This document shows, piece after piece, positions 8,199-16,826 of a stretch of 35,299 nucleotides of DNA (positions within the stretch are counted from its first letter, which is position 1; each line of letters starts with the position of its first letter). Position numbers and translations under genes: made by a program. Source of the DNA: JADLGL01 sp963823045 (GTDB taxonomy: Bacteria; Pseudomonadota; Alphaproteobacteria; Rhizobiales; Kaistiaceae); the NCBI GenBank assembly GCA_963823045.1, contig CAWGKA010000013.1, positions 1 through 35,299 of the forward strand. Direction: 5' to 3'. The notes below the pieces were generated by a model. The model did not search any database. It saw only the letters and a list, made by a program, of their open reading frames with translations, and was not told the origin of the DNA.

Positions 8199-9572
8199 TC
8201 AGTAGGCGTAGCGGCTGAAGATCTGGGTGATGTCGCCGTCCCATTCGTCGCGATATTCGGTGAGCAGGCGCTCGGCCGGCGTCTCGCGGCAGGCAATGGT
8301 TTCGTGCAACGTCTTCAAATAGATACGCTCGTCGGCTCCACTTTCGGAAAGGTTGGCGCGGCGCCGAAGGCCCTCCTCGGCGAGATCGACGACACGGACT
8401 GCCACGTCGAGGACCGTCTCGCCGCGGATCGGAGCCTTTAGCCCGGCTTTCGGGACCGCCGCGCGAAGCCCATCGATTTCCGCCGCCGTCCAGTCCCGCA
8501 CTAGGTCCCAGGCGGCGTTCAGAACGTCGGGCTCATACATCAATCCGACCCAGAACGCAGGCAGCGCGCAAATCTTCCGCCAGGGCCCGGCGTCAGCGCC
8601 GCGCATCTCCAGCACCTTCTTCAACCGCACATCCGGGAAGAGCGTCGACAGATGATCGTGCCAATCGGACATCGTCGCCCGCTCGCCCGGCATGGCCGCA
8701 AGCTTGCCGTCGATGAGGTCGCGGAAGGAGGAGCCGGTAACATCGTGCAGCCTGCCGTCGCGGCGAAGAAAATACATCGGCACGTCGAGCGCCCAATCGA
8801 CATAGGCCTCGAAGCCGAAGCCCTCATCGAAAATGAAGGGCAGGATGCCCGTGCGGTCGGGATCGGTGTGGCGCCATATCTCGGCACGGTAGGACAAATA
8901 GCCGTTGGGCTTGCCCTCGGTGAAAGGAGAATTGGCGAACAGCGCGGTTGCGATCGGCTGCAGCGCCATACCGACGCGCATCTTCAGGCGCATGTCGGCC
9001 TCGTCGGCGAAATCGAGGTTTGCTTGGACCGTACAGGTGCGGAACATCATGTCCCGGCCGAGGGTACCGACGCGAGGCATGTAATCGCGCATGATGCGAT
9101 AGCGTTGCTTCGGCATGATCGGCGTTTCGTCCAGCGTCCACAGCGGCGAAAAGCCGAGGCCGAGGAAAGAGATGTCGAGCGGATCGGCGCATTCGCGAAG
9201 CTGGGCCAGATGCGCGTTGAGCTCGCGGCAGGTCTGATGGAGCGTCTCCATCGGGGCGCCGGACAGTTCGAACTGACCGCCTGGTTCGAGCGAGATCGCC
9301 GCTCCCAGGCCGAGCGGGTCGACGAGGCCGATCGGCTTGCCGTCCTCGTCGAGCGTGTGCCAGCCAAGCAGCCCCGCCATCGCTTCGAGGAGCTGGCGGA
9401 TTCCGCCCGGTCCTTCATAAGCGACGGGTTCCAACGTCTTGGTATGAAAGCCGAATTTCTCGTGCTCGGTGCCGACGCGCCAGGCTTCCCGCGGCTTGGA
9501 GCCTGATTCAAGATAGGCCACAAGCTGGTCGCGGGATTCGATCGGTGTGTTGTCGGAAATGGCGAGCGCCAT
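8199..9572 (-). CDS. gshA: Glutamate-cysteine ligase (alphaproteobacterial/plant type)
   Basis: Makes gamma-glutamylcysteine, the first step of glutathione synthesis, from glutamate, cysteine and ATP in the cytoplasm. The 457 residues match the GCS2-type enzyme of Alphaproteobacteria and plants, not the E. coli type. Seen in the sequence: GTEHEKFGFH near residue 35, ISLEPGGQFELSG near 93, MMFRTCTVQANLDF near 175, then YRAEIWRHTDPDRTG and FEAYVDWALDVPMYF. The ATG at 9572 follows a weak CGGAG-like site. It lies 73 bases downstream of rsmE on the same strand and could be co-transcribed with it. Confidence 0.95.
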   Translation of the reverse strand: MALAISDNTPIESRDQLVAYLESGSKPREAWRVGTEHEKFGFHTKTLEPVAYEGPGGIRQLLEAMAGLLGWHTLDEDGKPIGLVDPLGLGAAISLEPGGQFELSGAPMETLHQTCRELNAHLAQLRECADPLDISFLGLGFSPLWTLDETPIMPKQRYRIMRDYMPRVGTLGRDMMFRTCTVQANLDFADEADMRLKMRVGMALQPIATALFANSPFTEGKPNGYLSYRAEIWRHTDPDRTGILPFIFDEGFGFEAYVDWALDVPMYFLRRDGRLHDVTGSSFRDLIDGKLAAMPGERATMSDWHDHLSTLFPDVRLKKVLEMRGADAGPWRKICALPAFWVGLMYEPDVLNAAWDLVRDWTAAEIDGLRAAVPKAGLKAPIRGETVLDVAVRVVDLAEEGLRRRANLSESGADERIYLKTLHETIACRETPAERLLTEYRDEWDGDITQIFSRYAY

Positions 9573-9645
9573 AGAGGCTCCGGGACAAGAGGGCGGAACT
9601 TAGCGGCGGCACCCCGGCCCCGCAATCAAGTGGTCGTGAGGAGGT

Positions 9646-10395
9646 CTATGTGGAAGGGGAAGCCGCTCTTGGCCAGTCGCCGAACACGGCCTGGACAAGC
9701 GTCAACGCCGCCACGGCCGCCGTATCGGCGCGGAGGATGCGCGGCCCGAGGCTGACCGCCGTGACGAAGGGGCGCGTCCGCAGCCGCGCCCGCTCGTCCG
9801 CCGAGAAACCGCCCTCTGGGCCGATGAGGACGGCAAACTTCGTTTCCTTCACGGCGCCGAGCGCGGCGATTGGATCGTCCTGCGGCGCGGCCTCGTCGCA
9901 GAAGATGATGCGCCGGCCTGGCTGGGCCGACGGCCAATTGTCGAGCAGGTCCCCGAGCGGAACCGGTTCTTCAATAGAGGGAATGCTCAAGAGGCCACAT
10001 TGTTCCGCGGCCTCGATTGCGTTCGCCTCCATGCGCTCGACATTCACCTTGCCGACCTGGCCGTGCTGGGTGAGGACCGGCGCCAGGCGACCGACCCCCA
10101 TCTCCACCGCCTTCTGGACCATGTAATCGAGCCGGGCCTGCTTCAGCGGCGCGAAGAGATAATGGAGGTCCGGGCGCTCTTCCTGCGGCCGCTCCTCCTC
10201 CTCGATCGTCAGGGCCCAGCCTCTGCGACCGCTTTGCGTCAGCGACGCTCGCCATTCGCCCTCGCGGCCGTTGAAGACGCGAATCGCCGCTCCTGCGTTC
10301 ATGCGCAGCACGTTGGTGAGGTAGTTGGTCTGGCCGCGGTCGAGATCGATGACCGCCCCGGCGGTCAGCCGCGATCGCATGAACAGTCGTTGCAT
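9646..10395 (-). CDS. rsmE: 16S rRNA (uracil1498-N3)-methyltransferase RsmE
   Basis: A SPOUT-fold methyltransferase that modifies U1498 of 16S rRNA in the 30S subunit. The N-terminal PUA-like part has LTNVLRMNAG and VFNGREGEW. The C-terminal SAM-binding trefoil knot has LIGPEGGFSADE and LGPRILRADTAAVAAL, the two signature motifs. The 249-residue length is normal. The ATG at 10395 gives MQRLF, the usual opening. It is divergent from xseA, with 93 bases between the start codons. The rsmE-gshA order is common in Rhizobiales as far as I recall. Confidence 0.95.
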   Translation of the reverse strand: MQRLFMRSRLTAGAVIDLDRGQTNYLTNVLRMNAGAAIRVFNGREGEWRASLTQSGRRGWALTIEEEERPQEERPDLHYLFAPLKQARLDYMVQKAVEMGVGRLAPVLTQHGQVGKVNVERMEANAIEAAEQCGLLSIPSIEEPVPLGDLLDNWPSAQPGRRIIFCDEAAPQDDPIAALGAVKETKFAVLIGPEGGFSADERARLRTRPFVTAVSLGPRILRADTAAVAALTLVQAVFGDWPRAASPST

Positions 10396-10488
10396 CGCTT
10401 CCCTGTATCCCCACCCCGGTCAAGCGCTGCGGCTTGACGAGGATCGGCTAAATCGCCCACCACTCCTCTAGCCGAAAACGGAGCGCGC

Positions 10489-12057
10489 GTGGCCAGCAAC
10501 GTCACCGAATATACCGTCTCTTCGATCTCTGCGGCGCTGAAGCGCACCGTCGAAGATGCCTATGGCTATGTCCGCGTCCGCGGCGAAATCTCAGGCTTTC
10601 GCGGCGTCCACAGCTCCGGTCACGCCTATTTCGCATTGAAGGATGACAAGGCGCGGCTCGAGGCGGTGATCTGGCGCACCAGCCTGCAGCGCATCAAGTT
10701 CCCCCCCGAGGAAGGCCTCGAAGTCATTGCCACGGGCAAGCTTTCGACGTTCGCCGGGAGCTCGAAATATCAGCTGGTCATCGACACGCTGGAGCCCGCC
10801 GGGGCCGGCGCTCTCATGGCGCTGCTGGAAGAGCGGCGGAAGAAGCTCGCCGCCGAGGGCCTGTTCGACAGCGCACGCAAGCGGTCCCTTCCCTTCCTGC
10901 CGAAGCGCATCGGCGTCATCACCTCGCCGACCGGCGCCGTCATCCGCGATATCCTGCACCGCCTCGCCGATCGCTGCCCGACGGAGGTGGTCGTGTGGCC
11001 CGTGCGGGTGCAGGGGGAAACCGCCGCGGCGGAGATTGCTGCGGCGCTGCGCGGCTTCGAGGCGCTTCCGCTGGAAGGCCCGATGCGGCGGCCGGACCTC
11101 GTCATCGTCGCGCGCGGCGGCGGCAGCCTGGAGGACCTGTGGCCGTTCAACGAGGAAATCGTCGTGCGCGCCGCGGCGGACCTTACGGTGCCGCTCATCT
11201 CCGCGGTCGGCCATGAGACCGACACGACGCTGATCGACTTCGTCGCCGACAAACGGGCGCCGACACCGACCGGCGCGGCGGAGATGGCCGTCCCGGTCCG
11301 CACCGATCTCATGGCCCGGACTGACGCGATCCTCGCGCGCGGGCGAACGGCGGTGGCGCGCTTTCTCGAACGGCACCGCCGCGAACTGACAGGACATGCT
11401 CGCGCCCTGCCGTCGGCGGACGACATTCTCGCCAGTCCGCGCCGCTCGCTCGACGAGATCAGCGGCCGGCTCGCCCGCTCGCTGACGGCCAACGCCTTCG
11501 CCCACCGCGCCAGACTGGACCGCGCCACGGCAGGCCTGTCGCCGCTCGGTCTCTCCCGGCTCCTGCAACAGGCTCAGATGCGGATCGGCACGGCGACGAA
11601 CCGGATGGCGCAGGCGCTTTCGGTGCATGCCGAGCGGAAACGGTCCGCCTTCAGTCTTCGCGCAAAGCGTCTACGTCCCGAGCCGATCGCGACCCGCGTC
11701 GCCGCCGCAGGAACGCGCCTTGCGGAGCTGAACCGGCGAAAAGAACGCGGCCTCAGCCAACGGTTCCTCGCGGCATGGCAACGCCTGGAAGCGCTCGACA
11801 AGCTGCTCGATGCCTTCTCGATGTCGAAGGAGAGCGTGCTGCAGCGCGGCTACGCGCTGGTCCACAGCGCCAGTGGGGCGCTGCTCAGCCGCGCATCGGA
11901 CGTGCCGCCCGGCGGGGCGCTGGAGCTGGAATTCGCGGATGGTCGGGTTTCGGCCGTGGCCGGCGTCGGCGCTATGAGCCCGAAGCGCCCGCGGCGCCGC
12001 ACCAAGGCGCCCGACCCTGGTCAGGGATCGCTATTCGGCGCTGGCGAAGATGGATGA
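10489..12057 (+). CDS. xseA: Exodeoxyribonuclease VII large subunit
   Basis: The large subunit of ExoVII, which with XseB degrades single-stranded DNA from both ends. It has an N-terminal OB fold (YTVSSISAALKRTVEDAYG, then GEISGFRGVHSSGHAYFAL), then the catalytic segment with PKRIGVITSPTGAVIRDI, VARGGGSLEDLWPFN and SAVGHETDTTLIDFVAD, and a long helical C-terminal half. The start is a GTG at 10489 with ACGGAG nearby. The last residues (GEDG, TGA at 12055-12057) lie inside the direct repeat at 12043-12075, so the gene end may coincide with an integration junction. The length of 522 is normal and the tail is not visibly truncated. Confidence 0.95.
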   Translation: MASNVTEYTVSSISAALKRTVEDAYGYVRVRGEISGFRGVHSSGHAYFALKDDKARLEAVIWRTSLQRIKFPPEEGLEVIATGKLSTFAGSSKYQLVIDTLEPAGAGALMALLEERRKKLAAEGLFDSARKRSLPFLPKRIGVITSPTGAVIRDILHRLADRCPTEVVVWPVRVQGETAAAEIAAALRGFEALPLEGPMRRPDLVIVARGGGSLEDLWPFNEEIVVRAAADLTVPLISAVGHETDTTLIDFVADKRAPTPTGAAEMAVPVRTDLMARTDAILARGRTAVARFLERHRRELTGHARALPSADDILASPRRSLDEISGRLARSLTANAFAHRARLDRATAGLSPLGLSRLLQQAQMRIGTATNRMAQALSVHAERKRSAFSLRAKRLRPEPIATRVAAAGTRLAELNRRKERGLSQRFLAAWQRLEALDKLLDAFSMSKESVLQRGYALVHSASGALLSRASDVPPGGALELEFADGRVSAVAGVGAMSPKRPRRRTKAPDPGQGSLFGAGEDG

Positions 12058-12075
12058 TCGTACAGGTTGGTGTGA
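12043..12075 (+). repeat. Direct repeat copy 1 (att-like), overlapping the end of xseA
   Basis: GGCGAAGATGG then TGAT then GTACAG repeats at 13545: 21 of the first 23 bases agree, and with one gap about 28 of 33 agree. This copy spans the xseA stop. The other copy spans the tRNA-His 3' end and its flank, the classic attachment site of integrative elements. Confidence 0.6.
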
Positions 12076-12312
12076 GGGGCAACTTGTCCATGTATTTTAC
12101 GCCTCGGGCCTGTCGCAGCACCTCCTCATGATCATCTAAACCCAAGCACCTCTAGAGAATATTTAGTATTTTCAATTTTTGATTGAGTCACGGTTGTGGC
12201 TCGATCGAGGATTCCATGGTCTAATACCGTAAGTTCAGCATCGAGACTCGGAGAATACATAAAGAATGCCTTAGGTTGTCATTATTCCAGAGAGAGATGG
12301 GGGACAATTGTC

Positions 12313-13513
12313 ATGCAAGACTTGTCACGCCGGACTTTGTTGAAACTGGTTCCATCGACGGGTGCGTTGATTGCACTTGCCGGAACCGTGTCCCCCCTAG
12401 CGCTGATCTCGCCCGCGCATGCTGCGACCTACAACGCCGACCAGTGGCTAGCCGCTGGCAAGGCAGTTGCCGTTGCCAATTCGTTCGGACCTTTCGCAAC
12501 GCATGTCGCCAACGGCTTGGGGCAGTCTGCCGATCAGGCGCCCGGACAGATCGCCCAAAACGACGGAGTAATCGATCAGCAATATGTCACGCCGGCGAAG
12601 GCGGCGATCAACGAACTGCCGACGCGAAAGCCGGGGGGCGCCGGCTACTCCGTCAACAATTCAGCGAATCCTGCCGGGTGGGAGAACAAAGATAACGAGT
12701 TCGAAGGCCTACAACAGCGCGCATGAACTCTTTTCCAACGCGCTGGCCTTGGCTCGGTCTTGGAACGAGCCCGATTTCCGCAAATTGGTCAGGGACCTCG
12801 GCAATGGCGCGGGCTCCGCTGAACTCAAGCTCACGAGCGCGTTGAACAGCGATGCCGGATTGCTCCTTGGTTCAATGGCTGTGTTCTTCAGGGCGGAAGC
12901 GTTTCGCCTGCTGGCGCGGCTGGCAAGCGCCGTACCTGATGTCACTGGCCCTTGGGCAGATCTTCGCGCAGAGTTCAGCCAACTCGGTCGAAAACTCCTG
13001 GTCGAGCAATCGCGCGTCGGAGGCGAAATAAGGACCGCCACATCCGTCGATGAAGGCGTTGCCTCAACGGGCAGGACCGCGGCATCGAACACCTTGGTGG
13101 GGCGCGCCATCGAGCTGATGCCCGGAACACGCGAATACAAGCTCAATTGGGGCCTCGACAGAGGGACCGACCCGTTTGCTCTCAGCGTGAATGTGGAGGG
13201 GACGGTCACGGTAACGTGGACGCTGCTTCGTTCAGCAGACGGGCACGACCTATCACTGCCCACTATGATCGACGGCGCGTTCAAAGAGGCAGAGTATGAT
13301 CCGCGCGCCGCCACGAGCGGCATACTTCACAACAAGACGCTCAAGAATATGGAGGACGACTACAAAGCCTGGTCAGCGAGCATCAACAGGTACGCCTACG
13401 GGACTATCCTTCACACGTGTGCTGAATACGCGGCCGTTCTGAACCGGTCTGTTGGCGCATCGATCACACAGAACTCTCAGCGCAATCTGACGTCACATCG
13501 GAGCCGCGCGTAG
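12313..13513 (+). CDS. Tat-exported protein of unknown function (one frameshift)
   Basis: I recognise no family. The ATG at 12313 is chosen because GGGGGA lies about 8 bases upstream and because the protein opens with a twin-arginine signal: LSRRTLLK, a hydrophobic stretch, and a likely AHA-A cleavage near residue 37. A folded periplasmic protein is expected. The first frame ends at 12726. The second continues from about 12695 (KAYNSAHELFSNALALARSW) to 13513, and has no plausible start of its own at the junction. Removing one base in GAGTTCGAAGG fuses the two into about 400 residues. The mature part has helical segments and two aromatic-rich stretches (YKLNWGLDRG, MEDDYKAWSASINRYAYG). Base composition is lower in GC than its neighbours. 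It is the only gene between the two direct repeats. Confidence 0.7.
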
Positions 13514-13544
13514 CATCGGCTGGGGCACGAACGAAATGATGCCC

Positions 13545-13576
13545 GGCGAAGATGGGTGATGGTACAGCTGGTGGGA
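13545..13576 (+). repeat. Direct repeat copy 2 (att-like), overlapping the tRNA-His 3' end
   Basis: Partner of the copy at 12043-12075. It covers the 3' flank, the CCA, discriminator, 3' acceptor strand and part of the T-stem of tRNA-His (minus strand). Beyond GTACAG the copies differ by one gap and a few substitutions. Confidence 0.6.
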
Positions 13577-13636
13577 CTTGAACCTACGACCTCCGGAGCC
13601 ACAATCCGGCGCTCTAACCAACTGAGCTACAGCTGC
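13560..13636 (-). tRNA. tRNA-His (anticodon GTG), CCA encoded
   Basis: On the minus strand the acceptor GCAGCTG pairs with CAGCTGT (one G-U). The D-arm GCTC/GAGC encloses AGTTGGTTA. The anticodon stem CCGGA/TCCGG carries TTGTGGC, anticodon GTG. The T-loop is TTCAAGT. The discriminator is A73, followed by an encoded CCA at 13560-13562. The base before G1 is T, so no G-1 is encoded. G-1 and C73 are the usual identity elements of bacterial tRNA-His, and their absence is a known trait of one alphaproteobacterial group. The T-stem GTAGG/CCCAC has one A-C mismatch. Confidence 0.96.
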
Positions 13637-13654
13637 ATGGATGAACCGCGGCGG

Positions 13655-13683
13655 ACGGTAGGGTTTCGCGGTTCGTATTTCAA
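13655..13683 (-). promoter_or_regulatory. Candidate promoter of tRNA-His
   Basis: On the minus strand TTGAAA (13678-13683) and TACCGT (13655-13660) are separated by exactly 17 bases. The -10 lies 18 bases before the first tRNA base. The -35 is a strong match and the -10 a weak one. Confidence 0.45.
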
Positions 13684-13834
13684 GCGACACGAAGCCGCTT
13701 AACCCCGTTCCGAAACTGCCCCGTGAACGCCGCCCTGCTGCCATGGACGGGCTTGCCGTTTACCCCTATTCACCTTCTGTTAGGCATCTGCGATCGGCAA
13801 TTGGGGCGACCGGCAAGGTTCGCCGGGGCGCGGG

Positions 13835-16624
13835 ATGAAGCGGAAAGGCCACTCCTATCTCGACCTGACGGCGCTGCCTGAAATCGGCGCGCTGCTGCTC
13901 ACGCCGCGCCCGGCCTGGCTGTGGCGCGCGGATGGCAATGCTGTGCTGTGGGCAAACGCTGCCGGCGCGCGCTTCCTCGATTCCAAGACTGTGGAAGACC
14001 TCCTCGGCCGGGACTTCGCCGAAGCGCCTGCTCTCGCCGATGTCGCCGGACTTGCCGGCGCGGTGTCTGAAACGCCGCAAATGGAAGAGGTGCTGCTCCA
14101 TCGTGGCGAAGGCGACGAGACACTCTGGTGTCTCGCCTCACGGCTCACGCTGGACGACGGAACCGAAGCATTGCTCCTCGTTGCCACGGATGAAGGCGCC
14201 GGGGTCGATCCGCTCGCCGTCCGCGCCGGGCGGCTGGTGCAGTCGATCGCCGGCGACGGCATGGTGACGGCGCTGGCGCGGCCGGACGGGCGCGTTCTCG
14301 CCGCCTCGGCCGGCTTTCGCTTGCTCGGCGACGGAGACCGCGTAATCGGCGCGCTCGCCGACGACATGCTGGCCGGCAGCCGGCGCCTGATGAAGCGCAG
14401 CGAGACCTTCGGCGAGGAGCAGCGCGTGACCGGCGCCGCGGTCGCGGCAACGCCCGACGGGGAACTTCTCCTCCTCATTATCGGGCCGCCGATCGAGACG
14501 ATACCCGAACCAGCGGCGATCCCGGCGCCAGCCGCCGCGCCGACGCCGGCCAAGGCCGAGCGACGGCCGCCGCGCTTCACCTTCAGCCTCGACAAGGATC
14601 AGCAGTTCACCGCGGTTTCACCGGACCTTGAGGGCGCGGTCGGTGCCGAGGCTGCCGACCTCATCGGACACAGCTGGAGCGAGATCGCCGAGCGGCTCGA
14701 CCTCGATGATGGCGGCGCCATTGCCGGAGCCCTCGCCCGGCGCGACACCTGGAGTGGCGTAACAGTGTCCTGGCCGACAAGCCGTGAGGGCGAGCGCGTG
14801 GCCGTCGACCTCACCGCCATTCCAAGCTTCCGTCGCGACGGAACGTTCGAGGGGTTCCGCGGTTTCGGCGTCATCCGCAATTTGCCTCTGCCGGTTGAGC
14901 CAGTCTCGGACGAAGCCGGCAGTGCCGATGAAGAAGCACCACCGAGCGAAGCGCCGCCATCGAATGTCGTGCGCCTGCCCTCGGCCGATCGCGTCGAGGC
15001 ACGGAGCACGACCTTAAGCGGCGACGAGCAGGACGCCTTCCGCCGCATTGCCGAAACCCTGCGCACGATCGGGCGCAGGGCACCGGATGTGGCCGAGGTC
15101 GAAGAGGTTCCGGCCGAGCCGGTCGCCGTGCCGGCATCGGCGCCTTCGCCGCCTTCCGAGATTCCGCTGCGCCTGCTCGATCGCATCCCGATCGGCATCG
15201 TCGTCTTTCGCGAAAACGAGGTGCTCTACGCCAATCCTGCCTTGCTCGACCGGCTTGGGCATCCGAGCGTCACGGCTCTGGCAGCAGCCGGCGGCGTCGA
15301 CGCGCTGTTCGCCGAGGCAGGGCCGCCGCCCGCGGGTGAGGCCGATGAAAGCTACCGCATCCCGCTGCGTGCCGCCGATGGCCGCCAGATCGCGGCCGAG
15401 GCGAAACTTCATGTCGTGCCTTGGGTCGACGGAGCGGCGACGATGCTTTCGATCCGCGATCCGGTGCAGCAGGTGGAGGAACGGCGCCTCCTCGACGAAC
15501 GGGCAGCCATGGCGCGCATCGATGAGCTTGAAGCGCTTCTCGACACGGCGACCGACGGCACGATCGTTCTCGACGGGGTCGGGCGCATCCTCAGCCTCAA
15601 CCGCAGTGCGGAGGCGCTGTTCGGCGTCGAGGCCACCGATGTCCTTGGCAAGGCCTTCACCGACCTCCTCGCCGAGGAGAGCCGGAAATCGGCCGTCGAC
15701 TATCTCGATGGTCTGGCGCGGAACGGCGTCGCCTCGGTCCTCAATGACGGCCGCGAGGTGATCGGGCTCGTTCCGGCCGGTGGACTGATCCCGCTGTTCA
15801 TGACGATGGGCAGGCTCGCGGAGCGCGGCAAGTTCTGCGCCGTGCTGCGCGACATCACGCATTGGAAGAACGTCGAGGAGGAGCTCGTTGCGGCACGACG
15901 TACGGCCGAGACCGCCAACCAGCAGAAATCGGAGTTCCTCGCCAAGATCAGCCACGAGATCCGCACGCCGCTGAACGCGATTATCGGTTTCTCCGACGTC
16001 ATCATCGAGGAACGTTTCGGCCCGATCGGCGTCGACCGCTACCGCGAATATCTCAAGGATATCCGCCTGTCGGGCACGCATTTGCTGAGCCTTATCAACG
16101 ACCTCCTCGACCTTTCCAAGATCGAGTCGGGTAAGCTCGACCTCAACTTCGAGGCCGTTGCCGTCAATCAGATCGTGCTCGAAAGCGTCGCGCTGATGCA
16201 GCCCGAGGCGAACCGCCGCCGCGTCATCATCCGCACCAGCCTCGCCGAAGATGTGCCCAAGGTTGTCGCCGACGGACGCTCGCTGCGCCAGATCATTCTC
16301 AACCTCGTCTCCAACGCGGTTAAGTTCAACGTCGCGGGCGGACAGGTGATCGTGTCGACGGCGCTTGAGGAGGATGGCGAGGTTGTCCTCCGAATCCGCG
16401 ACACAGGGATCGGCATGTCGGAGAAGGAGATCGAGACGGCGCTGAAGCCGTTCCAGCAAATCGCGACCGCCGGGGCGGCGCGTTTCGAAGGAACCGGGCT
16501 CGGGCTTCCACTCACCAAGGCGCTGGTCGAAGCCAACCGCGCTGCGTTCGCGATCGACAGCGCGCCCAACCAAGGCACGCTCGTGCGTATCAACTTCCCG
16601 ATCGAGCGGGTGTTACAGAGCTGA
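13835..16624 (+). CDS. pdhS: PdhS-type PAS-domain sensor histidine kinase
   Basis: A 929-residue hybrid of sensor domains and a histidine kinase without membrane segments, so cytoplasmic. The N-terminus (RPAWLWRADGNAVLWANAAGARF) is the PAS-like opening of the PdhS group. Two further PAS-like regions follow: about residues 445-545 (IPIGIVVFRENEVLYANPALL) and 560-680 (LLDTATDGTIVLDG). HisKA has FLAKISHEIRTPLNAIIGFS with the phospho-acceptor His707. HATPase has the N-box Asn827, a DTGIGMS G1 box and a GTGLGLPL G2 box. The segment ERFGPIG..RYREYLKDI followed by DLLDLSKIESGKL is typical of the PleC/DivJ/PdhS kinases that act on DivK in cell-cycle and polarity control. That partner is an inference from the family. 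The Pro/Glu-rich linkers are probably flexible. The ATG at 13835 gives the expected length; its ribosome binding site is weak. Confidence 0.85.
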   Translation: MKRKGHSYLDLTALPEIGALLLTPRPAWLWRADGNAVLWANAAGARFLDSKTVEDLLGRDFAEAPALADVAGLAGAVSETPQMEEVLLHRGEGDETLWCLASRLTLDDGTEALLLVATDEGAGVDPLAVRAGRLVQSIAGDGMVTALARPDGRVLAASAGFRLLGDGDRVIGALADDMLAGSRRLMKRSETFGEEQRVTGAAVAATPDGELLLLIIGPPIETIPEPAAIPAPAAAPTPAKAERRPPRFTFSLDKDQQFTAVSPDLEGAVGAEAADLIGHSWSEIAERLDLDDGGAIAGALARRDTWSGVTVSWPTSREGERVAVDLTAIPSFRRDGTFEGFRGFGVIRNLPLPVEPVSDEAGSADEEAPPSEAPPSNVVRLPSADRVEARSTTLSGDEQDAFRRIAETLRTIGRRAPDVAEVEEVPAEPVAVPASAPSPPSEIPLRLLDRIPIGIVVFRENEVLYANPALLDRLGHPSVTALAAAGGVDALFAEAGPPPAGEADESYRIPLRAADGRQIAAEAKLHVVPWVDGAATMLSIRDPVQQVEERRLLDERAAMARIDELEALLDTATDGTIVLDGVGRILSLNRSAEALFGVEATDVLGKAFTDLLAEESRKSAVDYLDGLARNGVASVLNDGREVIGLVPAGGLIPLFMTMGRLAERGKFCAVLRDITHWKNVEEELVAARRTAETANQQKSEFLAKISHEIRTPLNAIIGFSDVIIEERFGPIGVDRYREYLKDIRLSGTHLLSLINDLLDLSKIESGKLDLNFEAVAVNQIVLESVALMQPEANRRRVIIRTSLAEDVPKVVADGRSLRQIILNLVSNAVKFNVAGGQVIVSTALEEDGEVVLRIRDTGIGMSEKEIETALKPFQQIATAGAARFEGTGLGLPLTKALVEANRAAFAIDSAPNQGTLVRINFPIERVLQS

Positions 16625-16673
16625 CACAAGACGTCGGCTTAGCCTTTGCCGCGTATGGCGAATTGGCGCACGG

Positions 16674-16706
16674 TTTAGAGCCGTTTCACTTTGTACCTCT
16701 TCTAAG
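16674..16706 (+). promoter_or_regulatory. Possible iron-responsive half-sites upstream of fbpA
   Basis: TTTAGAG (16674-16680) and TTCTAAG (16700-16706) resemble the two halves of the Irr box (TTTAGAA/TTCTAAA) of Rhizobiales, but they are spaced farther apart than in the known site. The second half lies in an imperfect dyad CTTC..GAAG (16699-16715). The position, 120-150 bases before an iron-uptake gene, is suggestive only. Confidence 0.2.
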
Positions 16707-16826
16707 CTATTGAAGTAGCAGCAAATCGGTTGACTTGCCGAAGCCGACTTGGCAAGCATCGCTCCGGCTCGGGGGGCCAAGGCCAAACAGGTGGGCAACG
16801 CGCCCGCCGACCGGAGGGATACTCAT

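Larger units (their letters stand above)
12043..13576. mobile_element. Candidate integrated unit at tRNA-His without an integrase
   Basis: The 1.5 kb between the two repeat copies holds one gene and an AT-richer leader (12076-12312, with runs such as AATATTTAGTATTTTCAATT) unlike the GC-rich DNA on both sides. The right repeat copy overlaps the tRNA-His acceptor stem and CCA, so the tRNA stays intact. No recombinase is inside, so it would be a remnant, a passenger cassette or a unit mobilised in trans. A local duplication is the alternative. The 12058-12312 stretch shows no other gene. Confidence 0.4.

Noticed and set aside
10591..11628. A 345-codon antisense frame over xseA
   Set aside because: Low-complexity Arg/Ala-rich translation, typical of the complement of GC-rich coding DNA; xseA is intact.
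12690..12726. Programmed ribosomal frameshift in the Tat-exported protein
   Set aside because: No slippery heptamer or obvious downstream structure is seen, and single-base indels are common across the window.
13493..13744. An 83-codon frame over tRNA-His
   Set aside because: It translates the tRNA itself (VAQLVRAPDCGSGGRRFKSH), a common false gene.
13640..13834. CtrA-type TTAA sites before the PdhS-type kinase
   Set aside because: Only single TTAA occurrences are seen, not the TTAA-N7-TTAA pair.
15014..16573. A 519-codon open frame antisense to the histidine kinase
   Set aside because: It is a shadow of the high-GC coding strand; the sense frame has complete kinase motifs.
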